Notes: generated by a model not told the origin, from the letters alone. 64,000 nt of DNA from Tolypothrix campylonemoides VB511288 (GCA_000828075.3 JXCB02000001.1:1004155-1068154), one strand, 5' to 3'; positions 16,287-26,188 are shown, counted from the stretch's first letter. Made by a program: numbers and translations.

Positions 16287-17729
16287 ATGCTGCTTGGCAT
16301 AGATTTAGGAACAGGTTCTGCTAAGGCATTGCTGCTAGCGACAGACGGAACCGCTATAGGTGAGGCGTCAAGCTCGTATCCTGTTCATGCACCCCACCCG
16401 GGATGGGCTGAGTCGGAGCCAGGGGATTGGTGGTTAGCCGTTGGCTCGGCTGTTAGGAAGGCAGTGGGAAATCACGCTGATCAGGTACAGGCGATCGCAC
16501 TTTCAGGACAAATGCATGGTGTTGTCCTAGCTTCAGACTCCGGTCAGCCCCTGCGTCCTGCTATCCTCTGGGCAGATACTCGCTCTAGTGCCACGCTTAG
16601 CGCTTATCATTCGCTCGATGCCGCTATTCTAGAGCGCTTGGGCAACCCAATCACAGCGGGAATGGCGGGTCCAACTTTGTTGTGGCTACGAGAACACGAG
16701 GCGACTGTCTACACCGAAGCGCGTTGGGCACTCCAGCCAAAAGATTGGCTACGATTACGGCTGACTGGAGAAGTTGCAACCGAACCATCTGACGCTAGTG
16801 GTACTTTGCTTTACGATGTTGTGTCGGACAACTGGGCAAGGGAAGCAATAACAGCGTTGAATCTACGTTGTGATTGGTTACCAAAAATTATCCCCTCTAG
16901 TGCGATCGCAGGTTACCTAACAACTGATGCTTCACAGCATCTTGGCTTAAGAGTTGGCTTACCTGCGATCGCTGGTGCTGCGGATACGGCAGCGGCGGCA
17001 CTTGGTAACGGACTACTAGAGCCTGGATTAGTTCAACTAACCATTGGCACAGGCGCTCAAATCATTACACCTCGCTCCCAACCCATTATTGATCCTCATG
17101 GTCGTACACATCTCTATCGAGCCGCCGTACCTAACGGGTGGTACACCCTTGCAGCAATGCAAAATGCGGGACTAGCGCTTGAGTGGGTACGAGGTATCCT
17201 CGGCTTGAGTTGGCAGCAAGTTTATACTCAAGCGTTTTCTGTTCCCCCAGGATCTGAAGGGTTGACATTTTTGCCGTACCTCACAGGTGAACGAACTCCA
17301 CACCTTGACCCCTATGTACGCGGCGCATGGGTGGGGCTTGGACTTCATCACACACAGGCGCACCTGATGCGGGCAGCTTTAGAGGGAGTTGCTTTTGCCT
17401 TGCGACAAGGTTTTGAGGCACTTGAGGCAACAGGTTTTAAAGCAACAGAACTGCGTTTAGCAGGCGGTGGAACGGCAGAAATGCCTTGGAAACAATTACT
17501 GACTGATGTATTGAGAATACCCCTCCATGCAACTACAGTTGCTGCTGCTTCCGCGCGTGGTGCTGCTCTTTTGGCGGGTATCGGAATTGGTGTATACGCA
17601 GATACTAATGAAACGAGCAAACTGGCAGCCATACCAACGCTTGTTGCAACTCCCCAATCAGTTGATTCAGCCCTAGAAGAGGCTTGGATGCGATATCAAT
17701 CCCTTTATCCACAGCTTAAAAAAATCTGA
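16287..17729 (+). CDS. xylB: Xylulokinase (FGGY carbohydrate kinase)
   Basis: A 480-residue kinase of the FGGY family, predicted to phosphorylate D-xylulose to xylulose-5-phosphate. The N-terminal ATPase motif is GIDLGTGSAKALLL; SGQMHGVVL and AILWADTRS are typical of xylulokinase; the C-terminal ATP-binding part has LRLAGGGTAEMPWKQLLTDV and the conserved ASARGAALLAGIG. The start is ATG 16287 with GAGG about 9 nt upstream; the frame could extend to TTG 16272, which overlaps that ribosome site. It is the natural next step after an arabitol/xylitol-type dehydrogenase, linking the polyol cluster to the pentose phosphate pathway, though it is transcribed separately. Confidence 0.92.
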   Translation: MLLGIDLGTGSAKALLLATDGTAIGEASSSYPVHAPHPGWAESEPGDWWLAVGSAVRKAVGNHADQVQAIALSGQMHGVVLASDSGQPLRPAILWADTRSSATLSAYHSLDAAILERLGNPITAGMAGPTLLWLREHEATVYTEARWALQPKDWLRLRLTGEVATEPSDASGTLLYDVVSDNWAREAITALNLRCDWLPKIIPSSAIAGYLTTDASQHLGLRVGLPAIAGAADTAAAALGNGLLEPGLVQLTIGTGAQIITPRSQPIIDPHGRTHLYRAAVPNGWYTLAAMQNAGLALEWVRGILGLSWQQVYTQAFSVPPGSEGLTFLPYLTGERTPHLDPYVRGAWVGLGLHHTQAHLMRAALEGVAFALRQGFEALEATGFKATELRLAGGGTAEMPWKQLLTDVLRIPLHATTVAAASARGAALLAGIGIGVYADTNETSKLAAIPTLVATPQSVDSALEEAWMRYQSLYPQLKKI

Positions 17730-17847
17730 TGATAGCAGTTATGCCTCAAGGAGGTAGCACTCTTAAGGTATCTACAATTAAATTCTTAACTAGTGAGGCT
17801 GTTTAACATCACTAGACTTGTTGCATTCATTCCAAAAAAAAGAATAA

Positions 17848-17885
17848 TTAACCACAGATGGACACAGATGGACACAGATGGAAGT
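17848..17885 (+). repeat. CACAGATG dispersed repeat
   Basis: Three tandem (A)CACAGATGG units. The same 12-mer family occurs at 21356-21425 and 30977-31042, where it forms an inverted repeat with ATCTGTG copies. Confidence 0.5.
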
Positions 17886-17950
17886 CACATTCCGCAATCT
17901 TGTCTAGTTAATGAGAGAAGTGAGTTTACTAAAAGAATAGGTAGACATAT

Positions 17951-19531
17951 ATGCATATAGTAGGTGGAATAAAGCTTCCCAAATCAGCTGAGGTTTCTGA
18001 TTTATACATACAGTGTAATGAAGCTGCATCTATAAACTACCAGGAAGATGACAAAAAAGTTGTGTTACGTCAGAGGGGTACTATATCCTCAAATTCTTAC
18101 TTTAATTCATTTTACGAGAAATTTTATACTAAATATACAATTCTGAGCTACATCTACTATTTGCTGAAACTTGAAGGCGATTTTAAAGTTACTGTTTACC
18201 GAGAAGTTAACGGGGAAAATAACAAAAAGATTATTTTCCAAGAGAACTTTGAAAACTGTCAATTCTCAGAACCCGTCAAACTTTCCCCAATAAATCTCCT
18301 TCAAAATGAAAACGCTGGCAGAATATATTTTGAAATAAGCTGTTCTAGTGAACAGGGTGCCTTTAAAGAGGCGTGGATAGCAACTGATGAAAATAAAGCT
18401 AGAGATGTATCATTGGGAATTGTCATTTGCACCTTCAAAAAAGAGGCTTATATAAAAAATACTTTAGCTGCGATTTTTCAAGATAAATTACTAGAAAATA
18501 AGGACTTAAAATTATTTGTTGTTGATAATGGTAGAACTTTAGACAAAGCGGATTTTACACAGCCAAAACTGAAACTGGTTCCCAATATAAATGCGGGTGG
18601 AAGTGGTGGTTTTACTAGAGGGCTAGTTGAAGCTTTAGAGGAGAACACCTACTCTCATTTTTTGCTTATGGATGATGATATAGAGTTAGAAAGTGAATGT
18701 ATTTACAGGTTGTTTTCTTTGCATGAGTACGCCAAGACTGATTTTGCAGTAGCTGGCGGACTGCTAAATTTAGAGAAAAAGCATATTTTGTATGAAGCAG
18801 GAGCAACGTACAACGAAGATTCTAAAACTAGAGGATTTGCGCCTGGATCATTAACCGCCGTAAATCATAATATTGATCTACGAAGTTCTAGTTCTCTCAA
18901 CAGGTTACTGGTGGAAGAAGATATAGATTATGGGGGATTTTGGTTTTTCTCTTTTTCTAAAGACGTTGTTGAAAAAATTAAATTGCCGCTGCCTTTATTT
19001 ATCAAGATAGATGATATAGAGTTTTGTTTAAGAATTAAAGAATTGGGTAACAAAATAGTAGCTTTTCCCTCAATGGCTGTGTGGCATCAACCGGCTTCTG
19101 CAAAAAAATTAAATTGGGAAACTTATTATTATGCTCGCAATGATTTAATAACTTATGCCATCCATTATTCAATAGGATATATGGATACGGTCAAGCATTT
19201 TACAAAAGTAATAATTCAGTCTTTATCAAGATGTGATTATGATTATGTAACAATGCTTATAAAATCTTTTGAGGACTATATAAAAGGTCCATATTTTATC
19301 AAAAACTCTGATCCAGAAAATTTGCATATTAACATTATAAAGCAGAGTCAAAGCTATAAGAACCAAAAGGAAATAGATAAATTAGCTGGTATTAAGCTTT
19401 TGACTAGGTGGTTTAAAGTTGCTGCCAAAAGTAGTATTGAATGGTCATCGGTAAGTAGAGAATGGAAAAATGCTTCAAAGCAGATGACATCTACTATATT
19501 TTGGCAGCAATACCTTGGGTTAAAGAACTAG
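17951..19531 (+). CDS. GlfT2-like galactofuranosyltransferase family GT2 protein
   Basis: A 526-residue glycosyltransferase. An N-terminal beta-rich domain (1-150) precedes a GT-A domain opening with LGIVICTFKKE (about 154). NINAGGSGGFTRGL and the metal-binding LLMDDDIELE (Asp241-243) match the GlfT2 type, as do GGFWFFSFSKDV, IKIDDIEFCLR and the C-terminal WHQPASAKK...YYYARND region. Family knowledge: such enzymes polymerise galactofuranose from UDP-Galf. No UDP-galactopyranose mutase or other cell-wall sugar gene is adjacent. The gene is clearly more AT-rich than its neighbours, which suggests transfer. Cytoplasmic face of the membrane; function in polysaccharide or lipid glycosylation is inferred. 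Confidence 0.8.
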   Translation: MHIVGGIKLPKSAEVSDLYIQCNEAASINYQEDDKKVVLRQRGTISSNSYFNSFYEKFYTKYTILSYIYYLLKLEGDFKVTVYREVNGENNKKIIFQENFENCQFSEPVKLSPINLLQNENAGRIYFEISCSSEQGAFKEAWIATDENKARDVSLGIVICTFKKEAYIKNTLAAIFQDKLLENKDLKLFVVDNGRTLDKADFTQPKLKLVPNINAGGSGGFTRGLVEALEENTYSHFLLMDDDIELESECIYRLFSLHEYAKTDFAVAGGLLNLEKKHILYEAGATYNEDSKTRGFAPGSLTAVNHNIDLRSSSSLNRLLVEEDIDYGGFWFFSFSKDVVEKIKLPLPLFIKIDDIEFCLRIKELGNKIVAFPSMAVWHQPASAKKLNWETYYYARNDLITYAIHYSIGYMDTVKHFTKVIIQSLSRCDYDYVTMLIKSFEDYIKGPYFIKNSDPENLHINIIKQSQSYKNQKEIDKLAGIKLLTRWFKVAAKSSIEWSSVSREWKNASKQMTSTIFWQQYLGLKN

Positions 19532-19554
19532 AGATGATTCTCTAGAGACTTTTT

Positions 19555-19712
19555 GTAAAGTAGCCATGTGATAGGCAAAACTTAAAATTTCATCTATCTA
19601 TCGGTGGTGAAATCCTGTAGAAATTTTTACTACAACTGGAAAGTTAGAATAACACCCCAATTACCCTGCTATCTGACTCCCTGTTAGCAGGACGCTTTTT
19701 TGTCCTAGGTAC
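19555..19712 (+). promoter_or_regulatory. 158-bp structured repeat (copy B) forming the catalase leader
   Basis: Homologous to 7553-7715. It ends at the base before the catalase ATG, so it must provide promoter and/or 5' UTR. Two 3' hairpins are visible: CCTGCTA/TAGCAGG and AGGAC/GTCCT with a T-rich loop. The second stem covaries with AAGAC/GTCTT in copy A. No ribosome site is obvious between the last hairpin and the ATG; the CCTAGGTAC end could influence translation. Confidence 0.55.
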
Positions 19713-19713
19713 A

Positions 19714-21243
19714 ATGCATATGACAGACAATCAAAAAAAGGACGAACTCGGCAACCAAGAGGAAATTTTGACAAACCGCCAAGGTCACCCAATAACTGAT
19801 AACCAGAATACACGAACTGTGGGTGACAGGGGTCCGACAGTACTTGAAAACTACAACTTCCTGGAAAAGATCACCCACTTTGACCGCGAACGCATCCCAG
19901 AACGCGTCGTTCATGCGCGAGGAGCGGGTGCTCATGGCTATTTTGAGGCTTATGGCACCATCGGTGATGAACCTATAAACAAATATACACGCGCCAAGCT
20001 TTTCCAAGAAAAAGGTAAAATTACGCCTGTATTTATTCGTTTTTCAAGTGTCATTCACGGAGGTCATTCACCAGAGACACTGCGCGATCCGCGTGGGTTT
20101 GCAATCAAGTTTTACACCGAAGATGGCAATTGGGATTTGGTCGGAAATAACCTTAAAGTCTTTTTTATTCGAGATCCCATCAAGTTTCCCGATCTCGTTC
20201 ACGCTTTCAAACCAGATCCAGTCACAAACCGTCAAGACCCCAACCGTATCTTTGATTTTATCAGCCACACGCCTGAGGCGATGCACATGATCACGTGGCT
20301 GTTTAGTCCCTGGGGAATTCCTGCCAGTTACCGACACATGGAAGGCTCAGGTGTAAACACTTACAAATGGGTGAATGCTGACGGTGTAGGGCATATTGTC
20401 AAGTACTTCTTTTTACCCAAGCAGGGGGTGAAGTGCCTCACTCAAGCTCAAGCTGAGGAAATTCAGGCGAAGAATTTTAACCATGCGACACAGGATTTGT
20501 ACGAAGCGATCGCACGAGGCGAGTATCCTGAATGGGAATTTTATGTGCAAATCATGTCGGATGACGAGCACCCTGAACTCGATTTCGATCCATTAGATCC
20601 AACAAAAATCTGGCCGCCAGATCAATTCCCATTGCTACCTGTTGGACGAGTGGTACTCGACAAAAATCCTGTCAACTATTTCGCTGAGGTTGAGCAAGCC
20701 GCGTTTGGTACAGGTGTATTGGTTGACGGTCTTGACTTCTCGGACGACAAATTGCTTCAAGGTCGTACTTTCTCTTACTCAGATGCTCAACGTTACCGGG
20801 TGGGACCAAATTACCTGCAGTTACCTATTAATCAACCAAAAACACCTGTTGCAACAAATCAGCGTGATGGTCAAATGACTTACCGCGTTGATGGAGTGGA
20901 AGCAGGGGAGAACCCCCACGTGAATTACGAGCCAAGCAGTCTTGGCGGGCTTAAAGAAGCGCCTAAATCTGGCAAAGACCACACTCCTTATGTTCAAGGT
21001 CCGGTCGTGCGTCAAAAAATCAGCCGACCCAACGATTACCAACAAGCTGGCGAGCGGTATCGCACTTTCCACGATGAGGAGCGGGATGATTTGATTCTCA
21101 ACCTTGTGTCAGCACTCAAACAGTGCGACGCGCATATTCAAGAGCGCATGGTGGAACACTTCATGCAATGCGATCAAGAATACGGTACACGGGTGCGAGA
21201 AGGACTCAAGCAAAGCCAAGAAAATATGCACGCTCACTCTTAG
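19714..21243 (+). CDS. Monofunctional haem catalase
   Basis: A 509-residue catalase converting hydrogen peroxide to water and oxygen. Distal His67 lies in [13 protein letters not shown], the distal Asn in [12 protein letters not shown] (near 145), and the proximal haem-ligand Tyr in [17 protein letters not shown] (near 351). The size matches small-subunit (clade 3) catalases rather than the larger KatE with a C-terminal flavodoxin-like domain. ATG 19714 is followed by a second in-frame ATG at 19720; either may be used. Single gene, with the structured repeat at 19555-19712 as its upstream region. Monofunctional catalases are irregularly distributed in cyanobacteria. Confidence 0.96.
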   Translation: MHMTDNQKKDELGNQEEILTNRQGHPITDNQNTRTVGDRGPTVLENYNFLEKITHFDRERIPERVVHARGAGAHGYFEAYGTIGDEPINKYTRAKLFQEKGKITPVFIRFSSVIHGGHSPETLRDPRGFAIKFYTEDGNWDLVGNNLKVFFIRDPIKFPDLVHAFKPDPVTNRQDPNRIFDFISHTPEAMHMITWLFSPWGIPASYRHMEGSGVNTYKWVNADGVGHIVKYFFLPKQGVKCLTQAQAEEIQAKNFNHATQDLYEAIARGEYPEWEFYVQIMSDDEHPELDFDPLDPTKIWPPDQFPLLPVGRVVLDKNPVNYFAEVEQAAFGTGVLVDGLDFSDDKLLQGRTFSYSDAQRYRVGPNYLQLPINQPKTPVATNQRDGQMTYRVDGVEAGENPHVNYEPSSLGGLKEAPKSGKDHTPYVQGPVVRQKISRPNDYQQAGERYRTFHDEERDDLILNLVSALKQCDAHIQERMVEHFMQCDQEYGTRVREGLKQSQENMHAHS

Positions 21244-21355
21244 TACAACATTTGATTAATTCGTAGAGGATTAAATTTGGTGGGGCTTTGCGTCCCTGTG
21301 CGCTACCTTAGCGTTCCTCTGCGTTTAAAAGTGTTAGAGAGCGCGATGTGAAAAA

Positions 21356-21425
21356 TGAACCACAGATGGACACAGATGGACACAGATAATTTATTGGTGT
21401 GCATCTGTGTTTATCTATAGTTCAA
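21356..21425. repeat. CACAGATG dispersed repeat, inverted-repeat form
   Basis: AACCACAGATGGACACAGAT followed within 30 bp by its partial complement GCATCTGTGTTTATCT, giving a hairpin between catalase and galT, where it may act as a convergent terminator. Confidence 0.5.
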
Positions 21426-21435
21426 AAAAAATACA

Positions 21436-22539
21436 TTATCTTATTGAAATCGGCGTTTCGATATTCACAACTACAGCCTGCAACTCTTTCGCCTTTTCCT
21501 CTGGTAAAGCATCATTCGCAAACATCCCTGCTGCAAGTTCCGTTCCCGCCAGATATTTAAGCCTTTCGCTTGTCCGATAGGGAGGATAAAACTGAGCGTG
21601 TAAATGTGCCTCGGGATGCGCTTCACCGTCAGTTGGGGCACCAAACCAAGCCATCAGGTAAGGAAACGGGCGATTCCACAAACCGTCATACTTGAGAGTG
21701 ACAGTTTTTAATGCCCTAGCAAGTCCCTGGCGTTGCTCTGGAGTAAGATCCATGAACGTGGCAACAGGCTTAATTGGAGCAATCCAAACTTCATACGGGT
21801 AACGAGCGCACACCGGGACAAATGCGATCGCTTCCTCATCTTGATAAATAATCCGTTTGTTGTCCGCAATCTCTTTTTGTATCAAATCCGCCAACAATCC
21901 GCGTTGATGTTCCCGATAATACGCTTGCTGCATTTCCAGCATCCGTTTAGGAACTGGCGGTACAAAAGGATATGCGTAAATTTGCCCGTGTGGATGGTGC
22001 AAAGTAACACCCACCTCAATGCCCTTATTCTCAAACGGTAGCACATACTGGATGTGCGAATTTGCGCCGATGACCCGGGTGCGATCGCCCCACACTTCCA
22101 ACAGCAACTCTAGGTGATCCAGTTCCAGGGAACTGAGGGAGGCTTGCGGGTTTTGAGTAAAAACCACTACCTCGCACGCACCATTGGCTGGCATGGTATC
22201 CACAATGCTGCTTGGCGGGTCATGTGCAGTCACTGTCATTGACGGAAAGCGGTTGTCGAACACCGCTACGTCATACTTACCTTGCGGTAGTTCCGTTGGA
22301 AACTGCGGGTTACTGGTGGGTGCGAGGGGGTTATACTCTGGGGGCGGCATGAAAGTCCGCCCTTGACGGTGAGAAGCATAAGCCACCCATTCCCCCCGCA
22401 AGGGGTGCCAGCGCAGGTGCGGATTTGCCTGCACTGGCTCGTTGCTGGGGCTAGTAGCTGTAATATTTTCGGCTATAGGGTATCGACTATATAAAGTCAG
22501 TGGGCGACCATCTGGCTTTAACAGTGTGTGGGAGTACAT
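21436..22539 (-). CDS. galT: Galactose-1-phosphate uridylyltransferase
   Basis: A 367-residue Leloir-pathway enzyme exchanging UDP-glucose and galactose-1-phosphate for UDP-galactose and glucose-1-phosphate. The HIT-type active site appears as HHPHGQIYAYP (uridylylated His in HPH, about 182-184). The N-terminal LRWHPLRGEWVAYASHRQGR and C-terminal HLHAQFYPPYR are also family signatures. It is preceded by a strong AGGAGAAGG site and overlaps the 3' end of the GH2 gene by 22 bp, so it is translationally coupled to the glycosidase. No galK or galE is present in the window. Confidence 0.95.
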   Translation of the reverse strand: MYSHTLLKPDGRPLTLYSRYPIAENITATSPSNEPVQANPHLRWHPLRGEWVAYASHRQGRTFMPPPEYNPLAPTSNPQFPTELPQGKYDVAVFDNRFPSMTVTAHDPPSSIVDTMPANGACEVVVFTQNPQASLSSLELDHLELLLEVWGDRTRVIGANSHIQYVLPFENKGIEVGVTLHHPHGQIYAYPFVPPVPKRMLEMQQAYYREHQRGLLADLIQKEIADNKRIIYQDEEAIAFVPVCARYPYEVWIAPIKPVATFMDLTPEQRQGLARALKTVTLKYDGLWNRPFPYLMAWFGAPTDGEAHPEAHLHAQFYPPYRTSERLKYLAGTELAAGMFANDALPEEKAKELQAVVVNIETPISIR

Positions 22540-24404
22540 AATCCTTCTCCTGAAAGGGTTGCAGCGCGAATCGCCTCGATGGGAAATTTCGGCGTGCGAT
22601 CGGCGTACAACAACCCGTTAGCTTCTTGGAACGTATCGGTTAACTGCGTGTAACAAAATCCACTGAATATCTCAATATTATTGATAGTTTCTAGTAGGGC
22701 AGCGTATTTCATTTGTAGCTCGGAGATATTCCAACTGCGCTCATATCCCCAAATTTTGTTAGCATCGGGCTTGTCCTCTGGGGCATAAGCGATACCGCCA
22801 AACTCAGTCAGCATCACTGGCTGTCCTTGGTGAGGATAGTTGTCGAGTGTGAGGATGCGCCCTCCGGGACGCTTACGATCAAACAAATCTGATAGCTTGA
22901 CTTCCGGTCCATAACGATAAGCCAAGTGCTGCGGATTCGTGTCGTAGTCATGGATAGCCAGAATGTCCGTATCTGTACTTTCCCAGCCATCGTTACCAAT
23001 CACTGGGCGAGTCGGATCGAGCGTCTTGGTCAAGTGATACATTGCTAAAACGTAGTTCCGGTGAGCCTGTGTTTCGACCAGATTCGGAACTCCCCAAGAT
23101 TCATTGAACGGCACCCAAGCGACAATACAGGGGTGGTTGATATCCCGCTTGATGACCTCTGTCCACTCTTTGGTGGTGCGCTCCACCGCTTTAGGCGAGA
23201 AGCGATATGCACTGGGCATCTCTTCCCATACTAACAGCCCCAGCACATCTGCCCAATATAAAAAGCGGGGGTCTTCAATTTTTTGGTGCTTACGTACACC
23301 GTTAAAGCCCATTGCTTTGGTTAGTTCCACATCGCGCCGCAACGCGTCATCATCGGGTGCAGTCATGAGGCTATCTTGCCAGTAGCCTTGGTCGAGAACC
23401 AGCCGCAAATAGTAGGGACGACCGTTGAGCATAAAGCGATCGCGCTGTATACTCACAGTCCGCATCGCTGTATAAGTTTTGACATTATCTAAAAGTTCGT
23501 CTTTATACCAAAGTTCTATATCAGCATCGAGCAGCGTTGGCTTTTCTGGACTCCACAGTAATTCGTTGCGGTAGTCGTCTATACCTGGATCGGAAAGGGC
23601 GAGGCGACGGCTAATCTCCCCGTTAAACACTTCATAGGTATCGTTCACCAGCACGCGTGAGCCAACGCTGAGTTTCACCTTTATTTGTACGCCCGAAGCA
23701 GGCACATCACCCGCAAGCGCAGCGTAACAACCAATTTCCCACCGCTCGAAGTCGGGAGTCCACCGGATATGATCTATATAACTCGTACCCACGCGCTCAA
23801 CCCAGACTGTCTGCCAAATACCAGTGGTGCGAGGATACCAAATACCGTGCGGTTCGCGCTGCCAATCCTGCTTACCACGAGGCTTGGCGAGATCGTGAGG
23901 ATCATCCTGCGCCCAGACTGTCACTTTCGTTGTGCCGCTGTCATTCAAGACATGGGTAATATCAAGGGTGAAAGCGGTATGTCCGCCTTCATGCTCAGCT
24001 ATGTATTGATTGTTAACCCAGACACGGGCGCGATAGTCTACGGCTCCAAAATGCAGCAGCAACCTGCCTTCGCCTAGTGGCGTTTCAAATTCCCTCTCAT
24101 ACCAGCAATTTGGGTGAAATCCTGTGTCACCAATACCACTTTTGGCAGATTCCGGAGCAAAGGGAACTTCTATATTATGACTCCATTGCTTAACGTCGCT
24201 GGGTTGAACGCATTTGCCTTCGTCATCAAAAGCGAACTTCCACAGACCGTTTAGACTTTGCCAATGCGTTCCCTCAGCGTCTCCGGAAGAGATTCGCTGG
24301 AAGTGGGGACGCGGGTATGCCGTTTCTTTTAAGGAAAAACTCATATTATTATCGGCATTAGAGGTTAGTTTAACCGGATGATTCTCCAACTCTAACAAGT
24401 TCAT
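22518..24404 (-). CDS. Glycoside hydrolase family 2 (beta-galactosidase/beta-glucuronidase type)
   Basis: A 628-residue GH2 enzyme. Domains: N-terminal sugar-binding jelly roll (about 40-205, with WYEREFETP and VWVNNQYIAEHEGGHTAF), an immunoglobulin-like middle (205-315), and a TIM barrel (from FMLNGRPYYLRL). Acid/base Glu435 sits in WVPFNESWG and nucleophile Glu534 in LTEFGGIAY. No signal peptide, so it acts in the cytoplasm. It is compact, lacking the extra domains of LacZ. ATG 24404 is used here; an internal ATG at residue 21 is an alternative because family similarity starts there. It is first in an overlapping pair with galT, which points to beta-galactoside breakdown. Confidence 0.92.
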   Translation of the reverse strand: MNLLELENHPVKLTSNADNNMSFSLKETAYPRPHFQRISSGDAEGTHWQSLNGLWKFAFDDEGKCVQPSDVKQWSHNIEVPFAPESAKSGIGDTGFHPNCWYEREFETPLGEGRLLLHFGAVDYRARVWVNNQYIAEHEGGHTAFTLDITHVLNDSGTTKVTVWAQDDPHDLAKPRGKQDWQREPHGIWYPRTTGIWQTVWVERVGTSYIDHIRWTPDFERWEIGCYAALAGDVPASGVQIKVKLSVGSRVLVNDTYEVFNGEISRRLALSDPGIDDYRNELLWSPEKPTLLDADIELWYKDELLDNVKTYTAMRTVSIQRDRFMLNGRPYYLRLVLDQGYWQDSLMTAPDDDALRRDVELTKAMGFNGVRKHQKIEDPRFLYWADVLGLLVWEEMPSAYRFSPKAVERTTKEWTEVIKRDINHPCIVAWVPFNESWGVPNLVETQAHRNYVLAMYHLTKTLDPTRPVIGNDGWESTDTDILAIHDYDTNPQHLAYRYGPEVKLSDLFDRKRPGGRILTLDNYPHQGQPVMLTEFGGIAYAPEDKPDANKIWGYERSWNISELQMKYAALLETINNIEIFSGFCYTQLTDTFQEANGLLYADRTPKFPIEAIRAATLSGEGLCTPTHC

Positions 24405-24764
24405 TGAAACCTATTCCCAACTTTACTAAAGAAACTACTTGTAACTACTCGCCTATTACCAAAGATTCCAGGAATTTTGCCTGTAAAATTACCTAAACTT
24501 CGTCACTCACCTCAAACCACACTATCCCCTGGTAACAAATGCCTAAGGATGTAGTTTTGCAGTAAGCAAACGATAGTGATCGTCCCCAACGCTACTGGGG
24601 GCGTTCAATTAGGTATTGGCTTGCGGCTCGTGACATTATGGCACACCTTGGGCAAATATTTCAGGTTAAAATTTTGCTTTTTTTTACTTTTCCTGCTTAA
24701 TATAAAAAAACTGCCCCCTATCTACTATTTTAGGGACATATTTGTTGAAATATAGCGGTTTCGG

Positions 24765-25300
24765 CGTGAAGTTCCCCATGAGTGCTTCGCTGAAAAAGGG
24801 GCTTCCAATTTCAACTACTGCAACGACGGTCTTATTCGTCTGTTGGGTTTCCCGTCTCATCCGCCGATGCCTCTTCATGCTTGCATGAATTGGTCTTACT
24901 CAGCGTCCACAGGCAGATACCCGCCTGCCGCAGGTGTATAACTTTACGTACAACACGGCTTGGCTTATCTTTTACCGCAGAGCTAACCCGTGCGAACCAG
25001 TGGTCGTGTTCTTTCCCTGATCTACCGATTTATCTGCGGCAAGGTTCGTACACCTACTTTGAAGTTAGCCTGTCTGTTCAATACGGTCAGGAGGGTTATC
25101 AACCATGAAGATTATACAACAATTACTCGTAAAATTCCGGAAAAATTGACAACTCTATGTCCTCCGGACACGCTACGCGAACAGCCATCCCACTCCCTCT
25201 CAATCTTTCAGATTGAATCGTTCGGAGATGTCTTCATTGTTGTCTGCTGTCCATCCCCACCCAAAAGAGCGTTGAGGGTGGGGTCACGAACGCAAATCCG
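24765..25300 (-). mobile_element. Probable decayed IS200/IS605 element (tnpB 3' end relic)
   Basis: Read on the minus strand, a stretch ending KTVVAVVEIGSP resembles the C-terminal text of cyanobacterial TnpB proteins, followed by a hairpin and GGGGAACTTCAC like a right end (about 24765-24800). The opposite end has an 8-bp CCCCACCC / GGGTGGGG hairpin (about 25256-25290). The frames between are broken. The rest of 24405-25611 contains only palindromic repeats. Confidence 0.4.
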
Positions 25301-25611
25301 TTAAATAGAATATGGACTGACCTCTGCCCTAACTTCTCCCCACCTCTTTTTAACCCTCTCCTACAAGGAGAGGGAAGCAGAAGATTTTTGTTAGCGGGAG
25401 GGGAATGGCTCTGCCTTCCCTATGAGAGAACTAGGGCTGGGTGGTTAGGTATTTTATAATTTTTTGGACTGAAATTTGTTAGAAAATTATGTGGCAGCGG
25501 TTTCCAATGAGCGATCGCCATCAAAATAGCCGCAAAGAGTTGTTAATCAGGTAAAAGGCGAGAAACTGCTACTTTTTTTAGTTGGAATAGTGCCTGCCCC
25601 AATTTCAGCCA

Positions 25612-25821
25612 CTAAACTTCACTAAACTTGCGGCTGAACTCTTGGAGTTGGCTTTTGATCCAATGAGCACCCCTACCTATGCACTCAGGACAAACATCGC
25701 CATAGCCATCACCCTTTTCGCTGCACACAATTAATCTCGCTTCCTTCGTCTGAAACAGCTGATTGCATATTAAGCACATTTGGTTGTTTTTCAAGGTGTT
25801 ACATTCAATTTGAAATTGCAT
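25612..25821 (-). CDS. Small zinc-finger-like hypothetical protein
   Basis: A 69-residue protein with two CxxC pairs, CLIC (about 16-19) and CPEC (about 44-47), spaced like a zinc ribbon, and a helical C-terminus. A strong GAGGAGAAAG site precedes ATG 25821, which argues that it is a real gene. No enzymatic motif; probably a metal-binding regulatory or structural protein of the kind common in cyanobacteria. Monocistronic, divergent from hflX. Confidence 0.7.
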   Translation of the reverse strand: MQFQIECNTLKNNQMCLICNQLFQTKEARLIVCSEKGDGYGDVCPECIGRGAHWIKSQLQEFSRKFSEV

Positions 25822-26188
25822 ACTTTCTCCTCATCAACCAACTTTGACGTCAAGTTTGTTTAATAAAATTTTACTTACTAACCACAATACAACTATTGTT
25901 ATTAATCCGACTTCTACCAAATGAATAGAATAATGTGAAGTTAATTTGTAATTAATAACACATTTTTTTCTCAAACATTCAAACCACTCTCTACAAAACA
26001 AATCTAGAGTAGGAAAAAAACGACAATTATGGGGTTTCCAGACGCTTTTTTTATATTTAAATACCCTAATAGATAGATAAATAGATGATTTTTAAGCTAC
26101 GTTCTCACGCGAAAGTAACGATTAGCTTAACTTACATCTTGAGAAAGATTAAGTAAAAAAGACAAAACGCTAAATATGAAATGAACGG

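Noticed and set aside
24881..25304. Plus-strand frames in the 24.9-25.3 kb spacer
   Set aside because: They are antisense readings of what looks like a decayed tnpB 3' region and its ends.
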